From Candidatus Peregrinibacteria bacterium GW2011_GWF2_39_17 (lineage in GTDB: Bacteria; Patescibacteriota; Gracilibacteria; UBA1369; UBA12473), in assembly GCA_000993615.1 (NCBI GenBank), contig LBWM01000001.1, positions 149,970 to 213,969 of the forward strand: a DNA stretch of 64,000 nucleotides. Reading direction: 5' to 3'. The notes under the pieces are model-generated. The model saw only the letters and a list, made by a program, of their open reading frames with translations, was not told the origin of the DNA and searched no databases. Positions 36,456 to 44,795 of the stretch are shown in pieces. Every line of letters begins with the position of its first letter. The stretch's first letter is position 1. The position numbers and the translations under genes were made by a program.

Positions 36456-37082
36456 TTAACTCGATCTTCCCTTTAAAACCGTAATTACTTCTTGAAATTT
36501 CACTCCTTTTTTTACTAAAAGCACCATCAAATGATATAGCAAATCCGCGCTTTCTTCGGCTAATCTTTGCTTGGTTTCTTTAGTCGCAGCCTTAATCACT
36601 TCTCCGCTTTCCTCCGAAATTTTAGTGCAAATTTTATAAATTCCTTCCTCGAAAAGACTAGTTGTATAAGAACCCTTAGGCATTTTTAGTTTGCGATCAT
36701 TGATTAGGTTAAAAAGTTTTTGCAAAAAATCCCCATTTTCTTTTGCAGGATTTTCATTTTGAAAGAACCTTTTAGTTACCGAGTCCCTAAAACAAGAATA
36801 TTCCCCTGTATGACAAGTCGGCCCTGCTGGCTGCGCTAAAATAAGAATCGCATCCTGATCACAATCCAGGTGAATTTCCATGACGCGTAAAACATTTTGA
36901 CTCGTTTCTCCTTTCATCCACAATCTTTTCTTACTTCGTGAATAAAACCACACTTGACCTGTCTGCTGGGTTTGCTCGTACGCTTCTTCGTTCATATAGC
37001 CCAGCATGAGAATTTCCAAACTGTTTATATTTTGGATAATAGCCGGGATCAATGGAGATTTCTTAAAGTTAGGCTTTAGCAT
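36456..37082 (-). CDS. hisIE: phosphoribosyl-AMP cyclohydrolase / phosphoribosyl-ATP pyrophosphatase
   Basis: A 208-aa bifunctional enzyme for steps two and three of histidine synthesis. The HisI half (1-118) shows LGYMNEEAY, the zinc- and metal-binding HLDCDQDA and GPTCHTGEYSCF cysteines. The HisE half (about 125-208) shows SYTTSLFEEG, KISEESGEVIKA and EESADLLYHL, an all-alpha MazG-like NTP pyrophosphatase fold. It ends the his operon, 11 bases after hisA::hisF. All expected metal ligands are present. Confidence 0.95.
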   Translation of the reverse strand: MLKPNFKKSPLIPAIIQNINSLEILMLGYMNEEAYEQTQQTGQVWFYSRSKKRLWMKGETSQNVLRVMEIHLDCDQDAILILAQPAGPTCHTGEYSCFRDSVTKRFFQNENPAKENGDFLQKLFNLINDRKLKMPKGSYTTSLFEEGIYKICTKISEESGEVIKAATKETKQRLAEESADLLYHLMVLLVKKGVKFQEVITVLKGRSS

Positions 37083-37093
37083 AAAAATTAAGA

Positions 37094-38542
37094 TTAAAGA
37101 CGCACATTCACTCTACGCTCATCTAAATAATGTTTCACATCCGCGACGTGGAATTTTCCAGAATGGAACACCGAAGCCGCTAAAACCGCATCCGCTCCGC
37201 CTTTTACGATGCCTTCATAAAAGTGTTCCAATTCACCTGCTCCGCTGGACGCAATTAGGGGAATCGTCAAAATATCGCTTGCGGCTCGCAATAATTCCAA
37301 ATCATACCCTTTTTCTTTTCCATCTTCATCAATGGAGTTGAGTAAAATTTCGCCAGCCCCTCTTGCCTGCATTTCTTTTAAAAATTCCCAAAGGTCTCGT
37401 CCCGTGTTTTCTCTGCCCCCTTTAATGATGACTTCCCATTTTAACTGTCCGAGTACGCGTTTAGGAGAAACAGAAATCACGATCGCTTGTGATCCAAAAT
37501 AACGAGACGCTTCAGAAATTAGTTCAGGGTTTAACACCGCTGCTGATTCGATGGAAATCTTATCCGCTCCGGCCCCTAACGCAGCTTGAATATCTTCCAT
37601 GGATTTAATTCCTCCCCCAATCGTAAAGGGGATAGAAATCGTTTGAGCCACGTGACGCGCTAAATCAGCGACCATGGCTCGTTTATCGGACGTAGCCGTG
37701 ATGTCCAGGAAAACCAATTCATCCGCTCCCTCTGCGTCATAACGTCGAGCCAACTCTACAGGATCACCCGCATCACAGAGATCCGTAAATTGAATGCCTT
37801 TGACCACACGTCCCTGATTAACATCAAGACAGGGAATGATGCGTTTAGCTAGATTTGACCCTTCGTAAAAAGCTTTCCCCATAACTGCAGAATGAACTCC
37901 AGCAGACTCGAGTTTTTTGCGGTCAGCGAAGGAACCCACTCCTCCGGCCGCAATCCAATCTATTTGCGGAAATTCCATAGCCAATTTTTTGTAAAGCGAA
38001 ACATCAGGTCCCTGCATCATGCCATCACATTCAATGGCTGTGCAAAGTATAGTATGTACGCCTATTTTCTGCATCTTACGTGTAAACTCAGGAGGAGTAA
38101 TTTTAATTCCTTCTTGCCACCCTGAAATCCAAATTGCTTGATCATCCCGGATATCCATGGAAACCACAATACGATTAGTTCCAAAACGGTGAATCGCTTC
38201 TTGAATCACTTCCGGAGCTTTGAGGGCTACGCTCCCCAAAATAACCCGTGCAACTCCCATCTGTAAAAAAATCGAAATGTCTTCTAAGCGACGGATTCCT
38301 CCTCCTACTTGAATGTTAAGTGTGGTTTGAGAAAGAATTTCTCGAATCGTTTGTTGATTTTTGCTTTTGCCTTCCCTGGCGCCATCTAAGTCGATGATGT
38401 GAAGCCATTCATAACCCATTTTTTGTAAACGCTTCGCCATGTCGATAGGCGTTTGGGGGTAGAAAGTCGCTTGGCCAAAGTCGCCCTTTTTTAGACGAAC
38501 GCAGCGACCTTCCATTAGATCAATAGCAGGAATAATGTTCAT
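37094..38542 (-). CDS. HisA::HisF fusion (ProFAR isomerase + imidazole glycerol phosphate synthase cyclase)
   Basis: A 482-aa protein made of two consecutive (beta/alpha)8 barrels. Residues 1-230 are HisA: IPAIDLMEGRCVRL with Asp8, GGGIR, and Asp130 in SMDIRDD. Residues 232-482 are HisF: RIIPCLDVNQGRVVKG with Asp240 (equivalent to Thermotoga maritima HisF Asp11), GGGIKSMED and NSIDEDG. The equivalent of HisF Asp130, an acid/base residue, is Ser359 (VISVSPKR), and Asn103 is Glu332. So the cyclase half is changed at a key position although the HisH glutaminase is intact and adjacent. The stop of hisH overlaps its start by 4 bp. Confidence 0.93.
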   Translation of the reverse strand: MNIIPAIDLMEGRCVRLKKGDFGQATFYPQTPIDMAKRLQKMGYEWLHIIDLDGAREGKSKNQQTIREILSQTTLNIQVGGGIRRLEDISIFLQMGVARVILGSVALKAPEVIQEAIHRFGTNRIVVSMDIRDDQAIWISGWQEGIKITPPEFTRKMQKIGVHTILCTAIECDGMMQGPDVSLYKKLAMEFPQIDWIAAGGVGSFADRKKLESAGVHSAVMGKAFYEGSNLAKRIIPCLDVNQGRVVKGIQFTDLCDAGDPVELARRYDAEGADELVFLDITATSDKRAMVADLARHVAQTISIPFTIGGGIKSMEDIQAALGAGADKISIESAAVLNPELISEASRYFGSQAIVISVSPKRVLGQLKWEVIIKGGRENTGRDLWEFLKEMQARGAGEILLNSIDEDGKEKGYDLELLRAASDILTIPLIASSGAGELEHFYEGIVKGGADAVLAASVFHSGKFHVADVKHYLDERRVNVRL

Positions 38543-39126
38543 AGTTGTAGAAAATTATTAAGAAGACGTAAGCCCACCTCACCCGATTTTTCAGGATGGA
38601 ATTGGACACCAAAAAAATTGTTTTTCTGAATTGCCGAAGAAAACGGAGTGTCATAAAACGTAATTCCACAGGTCTCTTCTATGATTGGCGCTGCAAAGGA
38701 ATGCACGAAGTAAAAATAGGATTCATCAGGGATTCCTTCAAATAGGGGATTTTTGCCTAAATACTTAACCGCATTCCATCCCATATGAGGGATCTTGAGA
38801 GGTTCGGACGTGAGGCGTTTGGTGCAGCCTTGTACTAACCCCAATCCTTCTGTTTCATTCTCTTCTGAACGCTCAAAAAGAAGTTGAAGGCCTAGGCAAA
38901 TTCCCAAAAAAGGGACGGTTAAATATTGCAAAGGATTAATAAATTCGCGTTCAATCAACGCCTTCATGGCTTGCCCCGCGGCGCCTTGGCCAGGGAAAAT
39001 AACTTTGTCGAATTGAAATAAATTTTCTGGAGATCGAATGATCTGAGGAGATTGGCCAATCCGCAATAAAGCATTCTTAACACTCATCACATTACCTCCG
39101 CCATAGTCAATGAGGGCAATCTTCAT
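38539..39126 (-). CDS. hisH: imidazole glycerol phosphate synthase glutaminase subunit
   Basis: A 195-aa class I glutamine amidotransferase. DYGGGNVMSVKNAL opens the protein, GICLGLQLLF carries the nucleophile Cys, and FHPEKSG gives His and Glu of the triad. It supplies ammonia to the HisF barrel. Start and stop each overlap neighbours by 4 bp (hisB and hisA::hisF), a translationally coupled block. Confidence 0.96.
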   Translation of the reverse strand: MKIALIDYGGGNVMSVKNALLRIGQSPQIIRSPENLFQFDKVIFPGQGAAGQAMKALIEREFINPLQYLTVPFLGICLGLQLLFERSEENETEGLGLVQGCTKRLTSEPLKIPHMGWNAVKYLGKNPLFEGIPDESYFYFVHSFAAPIIEETCGITFYDTPFSSAIQKNNFFGVQFHPEKSGEVGLRLLNNFLQL

Positions 39127-39725
39127 AATGAATTTTTAGTGGTTGGAAGTTGATTCCGAAGGCGAAGATCTTTTTCGCAGGCCAGACGGAGAGCCTTTGC
39201 ATACGCCTTAAACGCCGCTTCAATGCGATGATGTTCGTTATTCCCTGGATTAAGAAATTGAAGGTGTAAATTCATTCCCACGTTTTGGGCCATGGCTTCA
39301 AAAAAATGGCGTACCATTTCAGTGGAAAAATCATTCACTTTTTCACGAATAGGACAATAGTCCGTAGCAAAGGCATAGCGTCCTGAAAGATCCACAGCCG
39401 CCAGGCAAAGCACCTCATCCATGGGTAAAATGTGGAACCCATAGCGCCGAATTCCTTTTTTATTTCCCAATGCCTGTTTGAGAGCTTGCCCGAGTACAAT
39501 ACCCACATCCTCAATGAGGTGGTGGTCATCCATTTGAACATCGCCTGTAGCCTTGATCGTCAGGTCAATGAGGCTGTGCTTGGAAAATAATTCAAGCATG
39601 TGATTTAAAAAACCAAGAGGAGTTTGAATTTTATATTTTCCAATCCCATCAAGATTTAGAGATAAATTAATTTGTGTTTCTGTTGTAATACGTTGTAACG
39701 AAGTGGTGCGAGGAGTGATTTTCAT
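39123..39725 (-). CDS. hisB: imidazoleglycerol-phosphate dehydratase
   Basis: A 200-aa monofunctional dehydratase (step six or seven). The two metal-binding repeats are seen: LNHML, DDHHLIEDVG and NEHHRIEAAFKAYAKAL. The usual F-x-D-H-M-L in motif one is FLNHML here, Asp to Asn. The phosphatase that is fused in enterobacterial HisB is encoded separately 124 bases upstream. Length is normal for the monofunctional type. Confidence 0.96.
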   Translation of the reverse strand: MKITPRTTSLQRITTETQINLSLNLDGIGKYKIQTPLGFLNHMLELFSKHSLIDLTIKATGDVQMDDHHLIEDVGIVLGQALKQALGNKKGIRRYGFHILPMDEVLCLAAVDLSGRYAFATDYCPIREKVNDFSTEMVRHFFEAMAQNVGMNLHLQFLNPGNNEHHRIEAAFKAYAKALRLACEKDLRLRNQLPTTKNSL

Positions 39726-39787
39726 AAATTGAAGGTTAAGAAGTGATACGGGTAGAGTTAATTATTCATTTTTTGTTCACGATTCCA

Positions 39788-39843
39788 TCATGGTGAATAT
39801 GCTATGCTCCTCATGTGGACGGTGGCCCCCGGGAGGGCGGGTA
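39788..39843 (+). repeat. copy 2 of the GC-rich intergenic repeat
   Basis: CATGGTGA leads into ATATGCTATG (39797-39806), then GGTGG, CCCCC, GGGAGGGCGGG around 39821-39841. It lies in the gap between hisN and hisB and reads on the plus strand, against the operon. Confidence 0.6.
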
Positions 39844-39849
39844 CTGAAT

Positions 39850-40347
39850 TTAAGAAGAAATAAAGGACTTTAAAGATTCCAAATCAATGCCTTTATTGGT
39901 TTTTACTTTAAAAAAGCGAATATCTAGGTTTTGCGCAAATTGGCCATCAGTTTCTCGATCCCCTAGCATAAAAGAAGTTTCTCGATCAAGGTCAACAGTC
40001 GTTAGAAAATAATCTACTAAGCCAGTTTTTGGTTTTCGGCAATCGCAACCCCCTTCTTGTAAATGAGGACAGACAAAAACTCGTTCAAAATTAATTCCAT
40101 TTTCTTTAAAAATTTTTAGCATTTCCTCTTGTGGCTCAACAAAAGTAGCGGTGGGAAAGCAAGTTAAGCCCACTCCATTTTGATTGGTCACCATAACTAG
40201 TTTATATTTTTGATCGCGCAGCAGTTTTAACGATTCAATAACTCCGGGTAAAATCTTAAGTAAATCTAACCGATCCACCTGAAAAGTATCTTGTGGCTCT
40301 TCAATAAGAGCTCCGTCGCGGTCAATAAAGGCAATTTTAGTTTTCAT
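39850..40347 (-). CDS. histidinol-phosphatase, HAD (HisB-N type)
   Basis: A 165-aa HAD-superfamily phosphatase. IDRDGALIEEP holds the nucleophile and acid Asp, VTNQNGVG is motif II, and CPHLQEGGCDC is the Cys/His zinc loop of HisB-N/GmhB enzymes; GDRETDG gives motif IV. In a his operon histidinol phosphatase is the natural role. A GmhB activity is possible by homology, but a separate GmhB domain exists at 4194-4678. It starts 11 bases after hisC ends. Confidence 0.88.
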   Translation of the reverse strand: MKTKIAFIDRDGALIEEPQDTFQVDRLDLLKILPGVIESLKLLRDQKYKLVMVTNQNGVGLTCFPTATFVEPQEEMLKIFKENGINFERVFVCPHLQEGGCDCRKPKTGLVDYFLTTVDLDRETSFMLGDRETDGQFAQNLDIRFFKVKTNKGIDLESLKSFISS

Positions 40348-40358
40348 AGATTTTCTTA

Positions 40359-41408
40359 TTATAGAAATAATTGTTGATAAGTTTTAATAAATTGTTCCAT
40401 TTGGGAAACGGTTCCAATACTAAAACGAATCGTCCCTTCAATATTATGGCCACTTCGCGGCCTTGTTAAGATGCCATTAGAGTAAAGCTGTTCGTAAGTT
40501 TTATTTACATCATTGGGCCGAAATAAAATAAAATTGCCTTGGCTTGGGAAAAAATTAATTTTATTTTTGGAAAAAAATTGTTCAACCATGGGTTTGGCTT
40601 CGTTCATTACTTCATCAGCATAGCGATTAATCTCATCAATCTCTTCAAGCGCTGCTTGCGCTCCGCAGGCTCCAGCCTTATTTACATCATAAGGGCCGCG
40701 TACTTTAAGCATTTCCTCAATATTTGAAGCCGTGGCTACGACGTATCCAATCCGCAAAGAAGGAATACCGAATGCTTTTGAAAACGTACGCGTAATCATT
40801 AAATTTGGATAATCTTTCAAAAGGGGGATGGCGGTTGTTTTTGAAAACTCAAAATAAGCTTCATCTACATACACGACAGTGGAAGGGGCTTGTTTAAGAA
40901 TTATTTCAATTTGCTCTAAGGCGATCGGGGTTCCTGTTGGGTTATTGGGATTGCAAAGCACGAGGAGTTTAATGTTCCCTGTAGAAAGAAGGCTTTGAAT
41001 TTCCTCAAAGGGAAAGGTAAGGGTTTCGGAGTAAAAAGGGCGCAAAATTTTATTTTCCCTGAGCGCGGCACATTGCTCATACATCGCAAAACTGGGAGTG
41101 GGAATAATGACATTATCGCCTTTTTGCGTAAAGGTGCGAAAAATGAGGTCCATCCCTTGGTCAGAACCATTGGTGATTATGATTTGCTCCGGAGCAACGC
41201 TAGCGTAATTCGCAATTTGTTCGTTGAGGTTTTCGTATTCAGGATAAAGTTCCAGGTGGAAGGCTTTTAGGGCGTTTAGAACTTTTGGAGGAGGAGAAAT
41301 TGTGCGTTCATTGAAATCAAGTCTTAGCCCTGGGAAAGTGCTGCGATTATCTAAGGGGGGGCAATAGGCTTTCATTTTTTGAATATAGGAATTAGCTAGG
41401 TTATTCAT
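40359..41408 (-). CDS. hisC: histidinol-phosphate aminotransferase
   Basis: The 349-aa fold-type I PLP enzyme has the LDFNERTISPPP substrate segment, NGSDQGMDL, CNPNNPTGT, YVDEAYFEFS and the Schiff-base SKAFGIPSLRIGY. It converts imidazole acetol phosphate to histidinol phosphate. The 24-base block of repeat copy 3 lies directly upstream of its start, at the place where a leader and ribosome binding site would be. Confidence 0.95.
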   Translation of the reverse strand: MNNLANSYIQKMKAYCPPLDNRSTFPGLRLDFNERTISPPPKVLNALKAFHLELYPEYENLNEQIANYASVAPEQIIITNGSDQGMDLIFRTFTQKGDNVIIPTPSFAMYEQCAALRENKILRPFYSETLTFPFEEIQSLLSTGNIKLLVLCNPNNPTGTPIALEQIEIILKQAPSTVVYVDEAYFEFSKTTAIPLLKDYPNLMITRTFSKAFGIPSLRIGYVVATASNIEEMLKVRGPYDVNKAGACGAQAALEEIDEINRYADEVMNEAKPMVEQFFSKNKINFFPSQGNFILFRPNDVNKTYEQLYSNGILTRPRSGHNIEGTIRFSIGTVSQMEQFIKTYQQLFL

Positions 41409-41411
41409 AAA

Positions 41412-41490
41412 TTTTTAATAAATTTGAAAGGTTTTGGTCATGGAGGATATGCTATAAAGGGGGTGGATGGAGGCCCCCCGGGAGGGAGGG
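41412..41490 (+). repeat. copy 3 of the GC-rich intergenic repeat
   Basis: A 24-base block at 41412-41435 is identical to one in copy 4 at 56384-56407. It is followed by ATATGCTATA (41447-41456), then GGGGGTGG, CCCCCC and GGGAGGGAGGG up to about 41490. It fills the gap between hisD and hisC and reads against them. Confidence 0.7.
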
Positions 41491-41497
41491 AAAACGA

Positions 41498-42787
41498 TTA
41501 ATGCTGAGAAAAACGAATCGATACCGCTCGTGCATGCGCCCCCAGCCCTTCATAATTCGCCAATTGTTCGACAGTCTCTTTGAGAGCTTTAAGTCCGATT
41601 TGATTCACTCGTTGAATTTGCATCATTTTCCCAAACGCTTCCGTGGAGAGAGGAGGGAACATTTTCGCATAACCCGCCGTCGGAAGGGTGTGATTGCTTC
41701 CCGTGGCATAATCTCCCAAAGGTTCTGTGGAATATTTCCCGAGGAAAACAGATCCTGCGTTTTGGATACGCTTTAAAACGCTTCCTTCTCCATTTTTGAG
41801 CACAATTTCAAGGTGTTCAGGCGCGTATTCATTCACCAATTGAGTCGCCTCTTTTAAAGTGCGCACAACCACCACAAAACTTCTTGCGAAAGATTGTTGA
41901 ATAATCGTTTTTCGAGGAAGGGTTTTTATTTGGCGGAGAACCGCCTGTATGACGTTTTTGCCGAATTTAAAAGAAGGAGTAACTAGTAGTGCTTGAGAAT
42001 TTTCTCCATGTTCCATTTGCGACAAAAGATCAGCGGCAATCCAGTTTGGGTTTACAGATTCATCGGCAATCACGGCCACTTCAGAAGGTCCCGCCGGTTG
42101 ATCGATGGCCACTTGTCCAAAAACCATCATTTTTGCGGTCGTGACGTATTGATTTCCCGGGCCAAAAATTTTGTAGACCTGGGGGATCGTTTCCGTTCCA
42201 TACGCCATGGCTGCAATAGCTTGAGCGCCGCCCACTTTATAAATCATAGAAACTGCGCATAGATCCGCCGCCACTAAAACCCCGGGGTTGCATTGTCCTG
42301 CACGATTTGGAGGAGTGCAGAGAATGATTTGACGGCATCCTGCCACGCGAGCCGGAATAGCGTTCATCAAGACCGTCGAAGGATAAGAAGCGGTTCCTCC
42401 TGGGATATAAAGTCCCACTTTTTCAATGGGTCGAAATTCTCGCCAAACAGTCACTCCGCGGATCGTTTGGATCTCTTTACTTTTGCGTTCGATGTGGGTT
42501 TTATGGAATTTTTCAATGGCCTTCGCTGCCTTTTTTAGAGCCCGGATGACTTCCGGAGAAATTTCGCGGTACGCAGCACGAACTTCAGCCGGAGAGACTT
42601 TGAATGAATTCACCTCAGCGCCATCGTATTTTTTGGTGAATTCTTTTAAGGCCGCATCGCCTCGTTTTTGCACCGCATTCACGACGGGTTGCACGATGTT
42701 TAGAACATCGGATTCTTGACTACGTTTTCGGGCGATTTTTTGAAGAATAACCGGAAGTGAGAATTGAGCAGTGGTAAGGATTTTCAT
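41498..42787 (-). CDS. hisD: histidinol dehydrogenase
   Basis: The 429-aa product oxidises histidinol to histidine with two NAD+. It has the EFRPIEKVGLYIPGGTASYP segment, IFGPGNQYVTTAK, the IDQPAGPSEVAVIAD block, QMEHGENSQ with the zinc-binding Gln and His, and a C-terminal YEGLGAHARA. Length and motifs are complete. It begins four bases after hisG ends. Confidence 0.96.
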   Translation of the reverse strand: MKILTTAQFSLPVILQKIARKRSQESDVLNIVQPVVNAVQKRGDAALKEFTKKYDGAEVNSFKVSPAEVRAAYREISPEVIRALKKAAKAIEKFHKTHIERKSKEIQTIRGVTVWREFRPIEKVGLYIPGGTASYPSTVLMNAIPARVAGCRQIILCTPPNRAGQCNPGVLVAADLCAVSMIYKVGGAQAIAAMAYGTETIPQVYKIFGPGNQYVTTAKMMVFGQVAIDQPAGPSEVAVIADESVNPNWIAADLLSQMEHGENSQALLVTPSFKFGKNVIQAVLRQIKTLPRKTIIQQSFARSFVVVVRTLKEATQLVNEYAPEHLEIVLKNGEGSVLKRIQNAGSVFLGKYSTEPLGDYATGSNHTLPTAGYAKMFPPLSTEAFGKMMQIQRVNQIGLKALKETVEQLANYEGLGAHARAVSIRFSQH

Positions 42788-42791
42788 GGAC

Positions 42792-43397
42792 TTAGAGTAA
42801 AGATAGAAAAGAATCTTTTTGCAGTTTAGGGAAAGGGCTTTCCACTAAAATCGCCTCCGACTGAAGCAGCGACGTCAGTGGGACGAGTCCTTGTTCTCTC
42901 AACGTCGTGCCCGTTTGGGTTAAATCACAAATCGCATCCGCTAGATTTAAGCTAGGCGCAATTTCCACGGATCCTCGTAAGGTAATCACCGTGGCGCTGA
43001 TTTTATTTTGTCTAAGATAGCGCGTGAGCGTTTGAGGATAGGAAGTGGCAATACGCCCCCCTTCCAGATCGTTAGGCGTTTTAATGTTAGAGAGCTTAGG
43101 AATGGCAATCACCAGAAAACATGTGCCAAATCCTAATTTTTGGACAACCTTTAATTCGTTCTCTTTTTCAGCTAAAATATTTTCTCCCACGATGCCGAAA
43201 TCAGCAACACCTCGGCCAACATACTCTGGAATATCCTCATTACGTAAAAACAGGATCGTTAAATCAAAATTCGTGCAGGAGATAAAGAGGCTCTTTTCGC
43301 GCACCGTGAATTTCAATCGAAGGGATCGAAGAAATTTAAGGCTGTCATCTTTGAGGCGACCTTTACTTTGAATCGCAATTTTTAAATTATTTTTCAT
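42792..43397 (-). CDS. hisG: ATP phosphoribosyltransferase, short form
   Basis: A 201-aa catalytic subunit of the short-form (HisG-S) type: IAIQSKGRLKDDSL, DFGIVGENIL and GSVEIAPSLNLADAICDLTQTG, the PRPP-binding loop. It lacks the C-terminal ACT-like regulatory domain of long HisG, so by family rule it should need HisZ, a HisRS-like regulatory subunit. No separate hisZ was seen here. The overlap of four bases with the full-length hisS gene suggests that the synthetase protein may serve, or that HisZ is encoded elsewhere. Confidence 0.93.
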   Translation of the reverse strand: MKNNLKIAIQSKGRLKDDSLKFLRSLRLKFTVREKSLFISCTNFDLTILFLRNEDIPEYVGRGVADFGIVGENILAEKENELKVVQKLGFGTCFLVIAIPKLSNIKTPNDLEGGRIATSYPQTLTRYLRQNKISATVITLRGSVEIAPSLNLADAICDLTQTGTTLREQGLVPLTSLLQSEAILVESPFPKLQKDSFLSLL

Positions 43398-44683
43398 GAG
43401 AAAACGTAGCCATTAAAATAAGACGTGAGTTGGGTTTGAGGAATGGTTTTTTGTTTTCCTGTTTTGAGAATCTTAATGGTGACTTCTTCTTTTTTTATCT
43501 CATCCGGTCCACAAATCACCACAAAGGGAATTTCTTTTTTGTCGGCATATTTAATTTGTTTGCTTAATTTTTCGGGCTCGAAATAAATTTCGGCATTGAT
43601 GGCTTCTTTTTGGAGATTAGTGAGAATTTTGAAAGCGTTGGGAAGAGTGGCTTCATCAAAGTAAGTCACTAAAACTTGAGCATTTAAACGAATCTCATTT
43701 AATAAGTTGAGTTGTTCCATGGCCACCATGATGCGATCAAAACCAAAGGCCACACCCACGCCACTGAATTTTTCCTTACAAAAAAGTCCACACAGGTCGT
43801 CATACCGACCTCCTGCACACACGGCCCCAATAGCTACGTCAGGCAAAAATACTTCATACGTAATCCCCGTATAGTAATCCAACCCTCGGGATAAGCTCAT
43901 GTCAAATTCAAGAAATTTTTCATCCAGGCCAAATTCTTGGCAAAGTCTAAAAAAATCTTCAATTTCTTGAGTAGAATAGCTCTTAAGAGAAGCAATTTTT
44001 TGAGTGATACTCCCTTTAAAAAAGAGGACTTTAAGCAAAGGGGGAATGGTTTTTAGGGGTAAAATTTCTTTAAGGCCAGCCGTTACGCCTTCTTCTCCGA
44101 TTCTATCTATTTTGTCGAGCATCCGAATCACCTCAATTTGTTTTTCTGGAGGCACATTAAAGCGCCCTAAAATGCTGTTCATGAGGCGGCGGCTGTTGAA
44201 TTTAATCACAAAACGTTCAAAGCCTAGCGTTTGAAAAACATCCGCCATGACTCGCGCAATCTCCGCCTCTGCCACCAAGCTCTGAGTACCAATGACATCG
44301 ATGTCACATTGATAAAACTCGCGATAACGCCCCTTCGCGGGTTTATCGGCACGCCACACGCGTGAGATTTGATATCGCTTAAAGGGCATGGGTAAATTCT
44401 GATAATTGGAAGCCACAAGACGGGCAAAGGGGACCGTTTGATCGTAACGCAAAGCGATTTCTCGGCCGCCGTTGTCTTTGAATTGATAAACGAGTTTATT
44501 GTCTTCGCCGTATTTCCCTAGCAACGTTTTGGCGTATTCAATGACTGGGGTTTCGATGGTGTCGTAGCCAAATCGTTCAAAGACTGTTTTGATTTTTTGC
44601 ATGACCGTTTGGCGTTTTGCCATATCTTTGGGTAGAAAGTCGCGGGTGCCTTTGAGAATTTCAGGAGTGATGTAGGATGACAT
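43394..44683 (-). CDS. hisS: histidyl-tRNA synthetase
   Basis: The 429-aa class II synthetase has motif 2 RYQISRVWRADKPAKGRYREFYQCD, the histidine-specific block LSRGLDYYTGITYEV, motif 3 GVGVAFGFDRI and a C-terminal anticodon-binding domain (about 335-429). Presence of the anticodon domain and of the conserved Arg/Tyr residues argues for a true HisRS rather than HisZ, which normally lacks that domain. It is the first gene of the his operon and overlaps hisG by four bases. A dual role as HisZ is possible and only testable. Confidence 0.9.
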   Translation of the reverse strand: MSSYITPEILKGTRDFLPKDMAKRQTVMQKIKTVFERFGYDTIETPVIEYAKTLLGKYGEDNKLVYQFKDNGGREIALRYDQTVPFARLVASNYQNLPMPFKRYQISRVWRADKPAKGRYREFYQCDIDVIGTQSLVAEAEIARVMADVFQTLGFERFVIKFNSRRLMNSILGRFNVPPEKQIEVIRMLDKIDRIGEEGVTAGLKEILPLKTIPPLLKVLFFKGSITQKIASLKSYSTQEIEDFFRLCQEFGLDEKFLEFDMSLSRGLDYYTGITYEVFLPDVAIGAVCAGGRYDDLCGLFCKEKFSGVGVAFGFDRIMVAMEQLNLLNEIRLNAQVLVTYFDEATLPNAFKILTNLQKEAINAEIYFEPEKLSKQIKYADKKEIPFVVICGPDEIKKEEVTIKILKTGKQKTIPQTQLTSYFNGYVFS

Positions 44684-44710
44684 AGAATTCAGAAGTTATT
44701 AGGCGATATA

Positions 44711-44740
44711 ATAATGTGATAATACGTTGATACAAAATGC
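44711..44740 (-). promoter_or_regulatory. his operon promoter with operator
   Basis: On the minus strand TTGTAT (44735-44730) and TATTAT (44713-44708) are separated by 16 bases. The spacer and flank carry an imperfect inverted repeat AATGTG-ATAA-TACGTT (44713-44728) which matches the perfect copy in front of the TrpR-like gene. The transcript would begin near 44701, about 18 bases before hisS. Confidence 0.65.
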
Positions 44741-44743
44741 AAG

Positions 44744-44772
44744 TATAAAAAATCTCGCTGATTGGCGCGAGA
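44744..44772 (-). terminator. rho-independent terminator of the TrpR-like gene
   Basis: On the minus strand TCTCGC (44772-44767), an eight-base loop and GCGAGA (44758-44753) form a stem followed by a T-run (44752-44747). It lies between the TrpR-like stop and the his promoter, so the two transcription units are separate. Confidence 0.7.
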
Positions 44773-44795
44773 GGGGAGGCTATCGAGATGCTTTT

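Noticed and set aside
36388-41490. Repeat copies 1-3 as rho-independent terminators of the his blocks
   Set aside because: There is no T-run following the GC arms in the operon direction, and the next gene is needed for the same pathway.
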